Below are positions 41,364 through 48,804 of a stretch of 48,804 nucleotides of DNA, piece by piece. Source of the DNA: Oscillospiraceae bacterium (GTDB taxonomy: Bacteria; Bacillota_A; Clostridia; Oscillospirales; Oscillospiraceae); contig SVLA01000001.1 in the NCBI GenBank assembly GCA_015068175.1, forward strand, positions 1-48,804, in the 5' to 3' direction. The position numbers and the translations under genes are program-made. The first letter of the stretch is position 1; each line of letters opens with the position of its first letter. A model generated the notes under the pieces. The model did not search any database, had not been told where the DNA came from, and worked only from the letters and a program-made list of their open reading frames with translations.

Positions 41364-42695
41364 ATGGAAAAATTCGTATTCGGCGTTGCCACCGCCGCTT
41401 ATCAGATCGAAGGCGCCGCCAATGAGGACGGCAGAACGCCCTCCATTTGGGACACCTTCTCTCATACTGAGGGGAAAGTGCGCCGCAATGAAAACGGCGA
41501 CGTGGCTTGCGACCATTACCACCGCTATAAAGAAGATGTGGAGCTGATCGCGGACCTGGGTGTGGATTATTACCGCTTCTCCGTGTCCTGGCCCCGGATC
41601 TTCCCCCGGAAGGGCGAATATAACCCTGCCGGCATGGCCTTCTATAAGGACCTGATGAAGCAGATCAAGGATAAAGGTCTGAAAGCAGCGGTGACGCTGT
41701 ACCATTGGGACCTGCCCCAATGGTGCCAGGATCTGGGCGGCTGGCCCAATCGGGAAAGCTGTCAGTGGTTTTTGGAATTTGCGGAAGCCTGCTTCCGGGA
41801 ACTGGCAGATGCGGATATGTGGTTCACCTTCAACGAGCCCATGTGTACCTGCGAACTGGGTTACGGCCATGGTGTTCATGCGCCGGGCCTCCGGGACACC
41901 AAACAGTTCTTGCAGGCATGGCATCATGTGGCATTGAGCCACGGCCTGGCCATCCGGCTGTATCGCCGCATGGGTTTGACGGCCCCCATGGGCATCGTCA
42001 TCAACACCCAGCAGCAGACACCCCTGGATCCCCGGAACCCCGACGATGTCCGGGCGGCGGAGTTTGCCAATGATGCCTTCAACGGCTGGTATCTGTACCC
42101 GCTGTTCCGTGGCTGTTACCCCGAAACGGGTAAGCGGCTGTACCGCCATATTGAAAATGCCTTCGACTATATTCGGGAGGGCGATTTTGAGATCATGGGC
42201 GAACCCATTGATTTCATCGCCATCAATTACTACCAGGAATTCTATGTCCGCTATATCAGCCAGAAGGATGGGATCATTCAGTACGAAACGGTGCCGGCGG
42301 AAGGACCCAAGACCATGCTGGGCTGGAACATTACGCCCCAGGGCCTGGAAAATGTGATCCGCCAGATCCGCCGGTATACGGATCTGCCCTTGCTGGTGGC
42401 GGAAAACGGCTCCGCCTGGGCCGATACGGTGTCCCCGGACGGCAAAGTACATGACGAGGAACGGATCGCCTATTTGAAAGACCATCTGGAAGTGGTGCGT
42501 CAGGCCAATGAGAAGGGACTGAATGTCTTCGGCTATTTTGCCTGGTCCCTGATGGATAATTTTGAGTGGTCCGAGGGTTACGACCCTCGGTTTGGCCTGA
42601 TCTATGTGGATTATGCCACCCAAAAGCGGATCCCCAAGGACAGCTACTATGTCTACCGGGACCTGATCAAGGAATGGAAAGCGCGTGGTGAGTAA
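41364..42695 (+). CDS. GH1 glycosidase (beta-glucosidase type)
   Basis: This 443-residue enzyme is a complete GH1 barrel without a signal peptide. FVFGVATAAYQIEGA opens the protein. WFTFNEPM (153-160) gives the acid/base Glu158 and LLVAENGSAW (343-352) the nucleophile Glu347; DNFEWSEGYDPRFGLIYVD binds the sugar in this family. GH1 members cleave beta-glucosides, beta-galactosides or their phosphates. The start at 41364 follows AAAGGA. The next gene begins 2 bases after the stop, so the two form an operon. Confidence 0.94.
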   Translation: MEKFVFGVATAAYQIEGAANEDGRTPSIWDTFSHTEGKVRRNENGDVACDHYHRYKEDVELIADLGVDYYRFSVSWPRIFPRKGEYNPAGMAFYKDLMKQIKDKGLKAAVTLYHWDLPQWCQDLGGWPNRESCQWFLEFAEACFRELADADMWFTFNEPMCTCELGYGHGVHAPGLRDTKQFLQAWHHVALSHGLAIRLYRRMGLTAPMGIVINTQQQTPLDPRNPDDVRAAEFANDAFNGWYLYPLFRGCYPETGKRLYRHIENAFDYIREGDFEIMGEPIDFIAINYYQEFYVRYISQKDGIIQYETVPAEGPKTMLGWNITPQGLENVIRQIRRYTDLPLLVAENGSAWADTVSPDGKVHDEERIAYLKDHLEVVRQANEKGLNVFGYFAWSLMDNFEWSEGYDPRFGLIYVDYATQKRIPKDSYYVYRDLIKEWKARGE

Positions 42696-42697
42696 AA

Positions 42698-45625
42698 ATG
42701 GACGGTGACAGTCTGGATCTTCGGCAGTTGCGTGACCCTTCGGCAGAATACCGGGGCGCGCCCTTCTGGTCCTGGAACGGCGAAATGGAAGAGGACCGTG
42801 TGGCGGCGCAACTGCGCTCTTTTTACAATGCCGGCATGGGCGGCGCCTTTATCCACAGCCGTTCCGGCCTGAAGACCCCCTATATGGGGAAAAAATGGTT
42901 TTCCTGCGTTCAGGCGGCGGTGGATACGGCGGCCCAGGCGGGGAAAAAGGTCTATTTGTATGACGAGGACCGCTATTCTTCCGGTTTTGCCGGGGGCGAA
43001 GTGTGCCGGGATCATCCGGAATTCCGGGCCTGCCATTTGACGGTGGCCACCCGTCCGGTGCCCGATGGAGAAATGCTGGCTGTTTTTGCGGTCTGCCGGC
43101 CCACGCCGATGAAAGTGGCTTCCTATCGCCCCCTGGGGGAAGGAGAGCAAGCCGTGGCAGGGGAGGAAGTGCTGTACTTCCAGATCTGCGATTTCGTGCG
43201 GAATCCCCAGTGGCACAACGATTCAAACCCCACGGATCTGTGCAGCAAAGAGGCCGTGGAGCGGTTCATTTCCCTGGCTTATGAGCCTTATGCGGCAGCG
43301 TTTGGGCAGCATTTTGGCCATACGATTCCGGCCGTTTTTACGGATGAGGTCTGTTTGACGGTACTGCCCAGCGGCAAACGGACGGAGGATGTGCTGGCCA
43401 ATCACCATTGGACCCGGGATTATCCCCGGCTGTTCCGGGAACGTTACGGCTACGATTTCCGGGATTACCTGCCGGAACTGTTTTTTGAAACGGACCGGCC
43501 CCAAAAGCTGACCCTGGCCCGGGATTACCTGCAGGGACTGTCGGACCTTTTTGAAGAGAATTTTTCCAAAACTATGGGCCGGTGGTGCGCGGACCATGGC
43601 CTGGCCTTTACCGGTCACCTGAATTTTGCGGGTTTCCTGGATTTCACCCGGGTGGGCAATCCCTTGGCCCAGTTCAGCCATTGGCAATGGCCGGGTATGG
43701 ATATCCTCACGGACCAGGTGCTGAAGCTGGCGGCCTTCAAGATGACCGCCTCTGCGGCCCATCAGTTCGGCGGCCGGATGATCTGCGAGACCTACGGCTG
43801 TACCGGCTGGGATTGGCCCCCGGAGCGCCAGCGCTTCCACTCCGGCTGGCAGTATTGCCTGGGCGTGGATTTCCGGTGTCACCATCTGTCCCATTACAGC
43901 CTGGCCGGCTGGGGAAAGAAGGATTATCCCGGCAGTATCGCCCATCATGCCCCCTGGTTCGGGGAGTATAATGAGATCGAAGACCATTGCAGCCGGCTGT
44001 CCTATGCTCTGACCCGGGGCCGGTATGCCGCCCGGGTGCTGGTGCTGTCGCCCTATGAAACCGTCATCGGACTGTACCGCGGTAACCATTTCGGCCCCAC
44101 AGACCCGGCAAAAGCGCGGCTGGAGCATTTGAACGCGGTGTGGGAGCGGATCAACCGCACCCTCATCGAGTACCATATCGACTTTGACTACGGCGACGAA
44201 GGACTTCTGCAGAGCCGGGGATATTGTCGGGACGGCAGGATCGGCCTGGGGGCAATGGAATATGACCGTGTCCTGATCCTGCCGGGCCATACCCCCGGAG
44301 AGGGGACCCTGACCATGCTGGAACAGGGGGGCATTTGCCCTGTTTGGCTGACGGAAGACCTGCCGGCGGCCCTTTTGGAGGAACTGAGCGACCTGCGGAT
44401 CACTTGCGGCGGCATCAATGATGCTGCGGTGTGGTCCACCCGGCGGCAGGACGGAGATCAGACCGTTTTGTTCCTGCAATCCATGGATAAACGGAAGAAA
44501 ACGGTAGATGTTGCGGTGCCGCGGACCCATTCCGTTCTGCTGATGAAGGAATCCGACGGCTCTTTGCTCCGGATCCCCACAGAAAACGGCGCGGGGGAGA
44601 GCCGGTTCCGCCTGACTCTGGAGCCGGAGGCCAACGCCCTGGTGCTGCTGGGCTATGACGCAGAGGCGGCGGAACTGCCCGGCCCCATGCCGGCGCAGAC
44701 CCTGGAATTGCCCGCCGATGGCTATTGCTACACTCTGGAGGAACCCAACACCATGCCCCTGGACCGGGTGCAGATCGCCTTTGGGGACGGCGAATGGTCC
44801 GAGGCAATGTCCGTGTCCGAGGCGGAGGAGCGGATCCGCAGCCGTTACGGCCTGCCGCCCATGCGGTTTTACGAATCGGCCCAGCCCTGGTATATCCGCC
44901 AATGCTGTTACCGCGCTTTTGAGGAGCTGTGCCGGATGCGTTTTGTATTCCGCGCGGCCCGGGTGCCGGAAAGCTGCGCCCTGATGCTGGAAGGCTATGA
45001 CCGCTTCGAATCCGTGACCCTCAACGGCAAGCCGGTACCCCGGCCCACAGACTGGCTCATCGACGAGGATCTGCAGACGGCGCCGGTGGATGGACTGCTG
45101 CGGGAAGGGGAAAACGTGCTGGAGGTCCGTTTCCGCTACAATACGGACCTGGAATTGGAAAACATGGCCCTGGCCGGGGATTTCGGCGTGGGTCCGATCC
45201 GCCCCGGTGAACCGCTGAACAGCGACAATGTGCAGCTTGTGGCGCTGCCGTCCCGACTCACCGGCGGCTCCTGGGCGGATAACGGTCTGCCCTTCTACAC
45301 GGGGCGGCTGACCTACCGTTACCAATGGGAAAGCGACGGACGTCCCTGCGTTTTGGATCTGTCCCGGGCGAAGATGCTTGGATGCGTGGTGACCCACAAT
45401 GGGAAGCGGATGGCCAAGCTGTGCCGGCCCTACAAATTCGACCTGACCGACACGATCCGGGCCGGCAGAAACGAACTGCAGATCCAGTTGATCCCGGGCC
45501 GGAAGAACCTTCTGGGACCGCTGCATGTGGAATTGCCGATATTTGTGGAACCGGACCATTTTCGGTTTGATTGCCCCCTGTGGCAGGAGGATTACCAGCT
45601 CCATCCCTACGGACTGATGTTGTAA
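42698..45625 (+). CDS. GH106-like glycoside hydrolase (alpha-L-rhamnosidase type)
   Basis: This 975-residue cytoplasmic protein follows the GH106/PF17132 pattern. It begins AEYRGAPFWSWNGEMEED (16-33), then AGMGGAFIHSRSGLKTPYMG (45-64) and VYLYDEDRYSSGFAGG (85-100). AVFTDEVCL and the following barrel segments (HLSHYSLAGWGKKDYPGS, YAARVLVLSPYETVIGLYRG) agree with the same architecture. A C-terminal galactose-binding-like/GH2-type domain runs about 745-900 (RFESVTLNGKPV, LLREGENVLEVRFRY). GH106 enzymes remove L-rhamnose. It is cotranscribed with GH1, 2 bases apart. The precise linkage and substrate are unknown. Confidence 0.82.
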   Translation: MDGDSLDLRQLRDPSAEYRGAPFWSWNGEMEEDRVAAQLRSFYNAGMGGAFIHSRSGLKTPYMGKKWFSCVQAAVDTAAQAGKKVYLYDEDRYSSGFAGGEVCRDHPEFRACHLTVATRPVPDGEMLAVFAVCRPTPMKVASYRPLGEGEQAVAGEEVLYFQICDFVRNPQWHNDSNPTDLCSKEAVERFISLAYEPYAAAFGQHFGHTIPAVFTDEVCLTVLPSGKRTEDVLANHHWTRDYPRLFRERYGYDFRDYLPELFFETDRPQKLTLARDYLQGLSDLFEENFSKTMGRWCADHGLAFTGHLNFAGFLDFTRVGNPLAQFSHWQWPGMDILTDQVLKLAAFKMTASAAHQFGGRMICETYGCTGWDWPPERQRFHSGWQYCLGVDFRCHHLSHYSLAGWGKKDYPGSIAHHAPWFGEYNEIEDHCSRLSYALTRGRYAARVLVLSPYETVIGLYRGNHFGPTDPAKARLEHLNAVWERINRTLIEYHIDFDYGDEGLLQSRGYCRDGRIGLGAMEYDRVLILPGHTPGEGTLTMLEQGGICPVWLTEDLPAALLEELSDLRITCGGINDAAVWSTRRQDGDQTVLFLQSMDKRKKTVDVAVPRTHSVLLMKESDGSLLRIPTENGAGESRFRLTLEPEANALVLLGYDAEAAELPGPMPAQTLELPADGYCYTLEEPNTMPLDRVQIAFGDGEWSEAMSVSEAEERIRSRYGLPPMRFYESAQPWYIRQCCYRAFEELCRMRFVFRAARVPESCALMLEGYDRFESVTLNGKPVPRPTDWLIDEDLQTAPVDGLLREGENVLEVRFRYNTDLELENMALAGDFGVGPIRPGEPLNSDNVQLVALPSRLTGGSWADNGLPFYTGRLTYRYQWESDGRPCVLDLSRAKMLGCVVTHNGKRMAKLCRPYKFDLTDTIRAGRNELQIQLIPGRKNLLGPLHVELPIFVEPDHFRFDCPLWQEDYQLHPYGLML

Positions 45626-45643
45626 AAGGAATAAACCTGCTGA

Positions 45644-45687
45644 GCCTGTATCCTGCAGATTTCTGCCGGATGCAGGCTTTTATTTTT
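45644..45687 (+). terminator. Intrinsic terminator after the GH1/GH106-like operon
   Basis: GCCTGTATCC / GGATGCAGGC forms a 10-bp stem (one wobble), followed by TTTTATTTTT. Confidence 0.88.
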
Positions 45688-45813
45688 CGGTAAAATGCGA
45701 TGCTGCAGAGGTAAGATCTTGACCTGGGACCGGCGCGGATGGGTAAATTTTAAGAAAAATTCCTTACAAAATTGTGGAGTTGCGTGTAAAAACTGGAAAT
45801 CCGCCGGGAGGTA

Positions 45814-45842
45814 TTGAAGTTCCACAAAAAAGAAAGTAAAAT
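45814..45842 (+). promoter_or_regulatory. Promoter of the GH99-like gene
   Basis: TTGAAG (45814-45819), exact 17-base spacer, TAAAAT (45837-45842). The rest of 45690-45905 is AT-rich with no open frame. Confidence 0.55.
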
Positions 45843-45905
45843 TTCATTACAAGGTAGTAAACATGCTGTAGAACACAGCATTATTCCGGGAAGGGAGGAA
45901 GGCAA

Positions 45906-47144
45906 ATGCATACACCCGCAGGACTCTTTGATAACAGCATTCGGGCCACATGGATAAATGTTTGGATCGCTTCATCAGAGTCCCATTGGTTCAACCCGGA
46001 CCACCTGCACGGCACCCGCATTTTCTTCGACGGGAAAAAAGTGTCCATCAACTGGGATGACATGGGCCAGGTGCGCCAGCATTTGACCCAGATCCGGGAT
46101 GCCGGTGTTCAGGTGGCCCTGCTGGACCTGACCAACGGCTTCCACGATTTCGTCATGGAACGGGCGGCCCGGATCGGTACGGTGTGCCGGGAACTGGGAC
46201 TGAAGTTCGCCTTTGCCGCCGGAAACGATCAGGATGATGGCTTCGAGCGCAGGGCCCGGATGACCTGGGAAGGCTTCTGCGGCGAGGACGCGCCCTTCCG
46301 GGATGTGTATTTCACCCTGGACGGCCAGCCGGTCCTGGTGCTGTATGTGGTCCGGGAACAGTTTGAACGGCTGAACAGCCGGGAGGAAGGGTATCTGTCC
46401 CGATTCTATCGGGGATGGGCCTCCGGCGAGGACCCGGACATCGATAAGTGGGGCTGGCAGTTGACGCCTCAGGTGGGTTCGGTGCCCTCCGGCAATGTGA
46501 TGTATATCACCTCCTCATTGTGGTGGGACCGCTCCGGTGAAGAATTCTGGCACAAGAGTCTGTCTTATCTGGACTACAATTTTCTGAAAGCGCGGCAGGC
46601 GCAGCCCCGGGTGCTGATCGTCGGCTCCTTTGACGACGTCTGCGAGCGGAATTCCTGGATGCCGGTGGATACCACCGATGCCGCGCCCTGGCTCCATCAG
46701 CGGAATCCTTGGGGCGACATCGATCCCATGTATTATTATCAGCGGGTCTGCCGCTGGCTTTCTCCCGCCGGCCCGAAAACCGTGCCCGGCGGTGTCCTGC
46801 CGGACGGCGCCTACCGCATGGTGACGGCGGAGGCCCGCTGTCTCCTTTCCCCGGCGCGGGAGGATGGCGTGGATGTCCCGGTGGTTCCGGGCGTCCCGGC
46901 GGAACCCTGGCAAAGCACCGTTTGGCTGTACCACTTGGGCGGCGGAGAATACCGGATCCTGCGGCTGCATGCGGGCCGTTCTTTGGAAGAGGCCGACGGC
47001 ATCCTGCGGCAGACGGAAGATCGCAACACACCGTGTCAGCGCTGGCGCCTGCGCCCGGAAGGCGCAGGCTGGCGGCTGCAGAATGTTGGGTCCGGCCGGA
47101 TGTTGGAAGACGTTTGGTTCCTGGAAGCGGAACTGACAGTATGA
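45906..47144 (+). CDS. GH99/GH71-like barrel protein with ricin-like C-terminus
   Basis: This 412-residue protein starts behind GGGAAGGGAGG and has no signal peptide. Residues about 10-300 form a barrel resembling GH99/GH71 enzymes: ATWINVWIASSESHWFNPD, VALLDLTNGFHDF, GLKFAFAAGNDQDD, FTLDGQPVLVLYVV and VLIVGSFDDVCERNSW. The C-terminal 110 residues look like part of a beta-trefoil (GEYRILRLHAGRSLEE, CQRWRLRPEGAGWRLQNVG) with a QRW-type repeat, as in CBM13/ricin. Catalytic acids are not assigned. The family call is tentative. Confidence 0.6.
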   Translation: MHTPAGLFDNSIRATWINVWIASSESHWFNPDHLHGTRIFFDGKKVSINWDDMGQVRQHLTQIRDAGVQVALLDLTNGFHDFVMERAARIGTVCRELGLKFAFAAGNDQDDGFERRARMTWEGFCGEDAPFRDVYFTLDGQPVLVLYVVREQFERLNSREEGYLSRFYRGWASGEDPDIDKWGWQLTPQVGSVPSGNVMYITSSLWWDRSGEEFWHKSLSYLDYNFLKARQAQPRVLIVGSFDDVCERNSWMPVDTTDAAPWLHQRNPWGDIDPMYYYQRVCRWLSPAGPKTVPGGVLPDGAYRMVTAEARCLLSPAREDGVDVPVVPGVPAEPWQSTVWLYHLGGGEYRILRLHAGRSLEEADGILRQTEDRNTPCQRWRLRPEGAGWRLQNVGSGRMLEDVWFLEAELTV

Positions 47145-47195
47145 TCTGCCGGGAAATTCCCGGTGGAAGGATGGGAGGAGAGGCCCGATGTCTTG

Positions 47196-47235
47196 TTTAT
47201 TGACAGGCCGCGCAAATCGGCTCTGTCACAATAAA
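47196..47235. promoter_or_regulatory. 40-bp imperfect dyad containing a TTGACA box
   Basis: TTTATTG-ACAG-GCCG (47196-47210) pairs with CGGC-CTGT-CAATAAA arms (47218-47235), broken by a bulged T and a CA. TTGACA at 47200-47205 lies inside the left arm. It could be a regulated promoter, a terminator of the gene before, or both; no clear -10 is seen at 17 bases. Confidence 0.5.
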
Positions 47236-47285
47236 GTGCACGCAATTTCCCAGCAAGACCCAATAACAAAAGGAGGAGTTCATCT

Positions 47286-48804
47286 ATGAAAAAGTTCGTA
47301 TCCTGTCTCTTGATTGTGGCATTGTTGGCCGGCATGCTGAGCGTACTGCCTGCGGTTGCCGCTTCCGATGAGACACTGAGCGTCCGGATCCTCAATGATT
47401 TTGAGGAGTCCACCCGGACGGAGGCCCACAGCGCCATTGTGGACACCGGCGCCCAGGCCAACAGCTTTGAGGCCGGCGGCTACAAGGGTTCCACCGGTCT
47501 GAGAATGTACAATGACAACGACGGCTGGCTGAAGTATCTGATTTATAACTACAGCTACGAACAGTTGGACAGCACCTGGCGCGACGAATGGCAGGAGGCC
47601 CAGTACCTGCAGTTCTATGTCCGGAACGAAGGCCCCGGCGTGGTGAACATCTGCATTTCTTCTTTGAAGAAGGACAGCGGCGCCATGGACCATTGGCAGG
47701 AATATGACATCACCGAGGCGGCCCAGTTCGTGACTTCCACCGATGGCGTTACCTGGACCAACCTGGATAAGACCCTCAACGGCAACGGTGTATACGAGAT
47801 CCAGATCGCCTCCGGCTTCGAAGGTTTTGTCCGTGTTGCTGTGAACAAGGACACCTTGTCCTTCCCCGACCAGGGTTGGGGTCTGTTCGACGGCATTGCC
47901 GGCCGTCTGCAGATGACCTTCGGCGTGAAGAACACCACCGTGTTTGTGGACGATGTTGCCCTGGTGGGTGCGTTCTCTGATGTTGTGGAAGGTTATCAGT
48001 TTGATGAAGCGGAATACTTCAAGAAACCTGTTCAGATCCCCGACGAAGTGGTTCGGATCCTCAACGATTTTGAAGAGGCCACCCGGACGGAGGCCCACAG
48101 CGCCATTACGGATACCGGCGCCCAGGCCAACAGCTTCGAAGCCGGCGGCTACAAGGGTTCCACCGGCCTGAAGATGTATAATGATAACGACGGCTGGCTG
48201 AAGTATAATATCTACAGCTACGGCTATACCGAACTGGACGGCACCTGGCGGGATGACTGGCAGGAAGCCCAGTATCTGCAGTTCTATGTCCGTAATGAAG
48301 GCCCCGGCGTGGTGAATATCTGTCTGTCCTCCCTGAAGAAGGACAACGGTGCCATGGATCATTGGCAGGAATATGACATCACCGAGGCGGCTCAGTTCAT
48401 GACTTCCGCCGACGGTGTCACCTGGACCAACCTGAACAAGACCCTCAACGGCAACGGTTTGTACGAGATCCAGATCGCTTCCGGCTTCGAAGGTTTCGTC
48501 CGTGTGGCCGTGAACAAGGACACCTTGTCCTTCCCCGACCAGGGTTGGGGTCTGTTTGACGGCATCGCCGGTCATATGCAGATGACCTTCGGCGTGAAGA
48601 ATACCACCGTGTTTGTGGATGATGTGGCCCTGGTTGGCAATTTCACTGACACCGTGGAAGGCTATCAGTATTCCCTGAAGGACTATCTGGACAAGACGGA
48701 GAAGCCGGAAGAAGCCGAACCCACCGATCCGGCGCCTACCGATGCGCCCACCGAGCCTGCTCCGGCGGAGACCAAGCCTGATGACGACGTCCGTGTGATC
48801 CAGG
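47286..48804 (+). CDS. Secreted protein of near-identical repeated modules (3' partial)
   Basis: The frame is open from ATG 47286 (behind AAGGAGG) to the end of the window, 506 codons without a stop. A signal peptide (MKKFVSCLLIVALLAGMLS, cut near AVAAS) leads into two modules of about 206 residues (33-238 and 256-461), each starting VRILNDFEE, running through DNDGWLKY, QYLQFYVRNEGPG, TEAAQF and DQGWGLFDGIAG, and ending VFVDDVALVG. A Pro/Thr linker follows, and DDDVRVIQ at the edge looks like the start of a third module. The pattern suggests jelly-roll, CBM-like domains. Whether it ends in a sortase tail or a catalytic domain cannot be seen. Confidence 0.85.
   Translation, partial: MKKFVSCLLIVALLAGMLSVLPAVAASDETLSVRILNDFEESTRTEAHSAIVDTGAQANSFEAGGYKGSTGLRMYNDNDGWLKYLIYNYSYEQLDSTWRDEWQEAQYLQFYVRNEGPGVVNICISSLKKDSGAMDHWQEYDITEAAQFVTSTDGVTWTNLDKTLNGNGVYEIQIASGFEGFVRVAVNKDTLSFPDQGWGLFDGIAGRLQMTFGVKNTTVFVDDVALVGAFSDVVEGYQFDEAEYFKKPVQIPDEVVRILNDFEEATRTEAHSAITDTGAQANSFEAGGYKGSTGLKMYNDNDGWLKYNIYSYGYTELDGTWRDDWQEAQYLQFYVRNEGPGVVNICLSSLKKDNGAMDHWQEYDITEAAQFMTSADGVTWTNLNKTLNGNGLYEIQIASGFEGFVRVAVNKDTLSFPDQGWGLFDGIAGHMQMTFGVKNTTVFVDDVALVGNFTDTVEGYQYSLKDYLDKTEKPEEAEPTDPAPTDAPTEPAPAETKPDDDVRVIQ
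47382..47999 (+). repeat. In-frame module repeat, copy 1
   Basis: 618 bases nearly identical to 48051-48668, 669 bases apart. The protein differs at few positions. Confidence 0.9.
48051..48668 (+). repeat. In-frame module repeat, copy 2
   Basis: Second copy of the module. Strong DNA-level identity, including silent sites, suggests recent duplication or gene conversion. Confidence 0.9.

Noticed and set aside
47382..48668. Large direct repeat as a mobile element
   Set aside because: Both copies are in one reading frame and encode a whole protein module; no transposase or terminal inverted repeats.
1..48804. tRNA, rRNA, integrase, phage or insertion sequence
   Set aside because: None recognised on either strand; gaps between genes are mostly short and explained by promoters and terminators.

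Overview
The window looks like a carbohydrate-use region from a gut-type Clostridia bacterium (Bacillota), most like the Oscillospiraceae/Ruminococcaceae. The signs are strong AGGAGG-type ribosome binding sites, Gram-positive lipoprotein signals followed by long Pro/Thr linkers, NPxTG sortase-type C-termini, a binding-protein/two-permease ABC importer with no SusC/SusD pair, ECF sigma factors paired with membrane proteins, and fairly high GC. The taxon is inferred from these traits only.

Layout. (1) 1-5570, + strand: the 3' end of one exported GH14-like glycosidase gene, a complete tandem paralogue, a GH172 (DUF2961) enzyme, and two surface proteins. Four of these proteins share one unassigned beta-type module. 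(2) 5733-8636, +: an XRE-repressor/PfkB-kinase fusion, a separate PfkB kinase and a YesL-like membrane protein. (3) 8716-15738, -: a lipoprotein with LamG-like and sialidase-like parts, then two ECF sigma/membrane-protein pairs. In one pair the membrane protein carries an external serpin. (4) 15916-19829, -: two translationally coupled glycosidase-like genes without signal peptides. (5) 20328-22232, +: a secreted, NPETG-anchored protein with two CBM9-like domains, across a 498-base divergent control region. (6) 22360-35314, +: a LacI regulator, two paralogous beta-propeller/CBM9 lipoproteins, a GH36-like enzyme, a small membrane Ig-like protein, two sugar permeases, a solute-binding lipoprotein and an SGNH lipoprotein, probably one long transcript closed by a strong terminator at 35331. 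(7) 35526-47144: GH78 rhamnosidase-type enzyme, zinc-ribbon/TerD protein, PocR-AraC regulator divergent from a FucI-like isomerase, GH1, GH106-like and GH99-like genes. (8) 47286-end: a secreted protein made of near-identical modules, cut by the window edge.

How the genes fit together. Most of the recognisable glycosidases (GH172, GH36-like, GH78, GH1, GH106-like and the two on the minus strand) have no signal peptide. Most of the exported proteins look like binding or propeller proteins on lipid or sortase anchors. This suggests capture of glycans at the surface, import of oligosaccharides through the ABC system (its ATPase is not in the window and may be a shared one), cytoplasmic trimming, and then isomerase and PfkB kinase steps. 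GH78 plus GH106-like enzymes point to rhamnose-containing glycans or glycosides, but the substrate is not proven by sequence. The most unusual items are the ECF sigma/membrane-serpin pair, the repeated unassigned module in region 1, and the repressor-kinase fusion.
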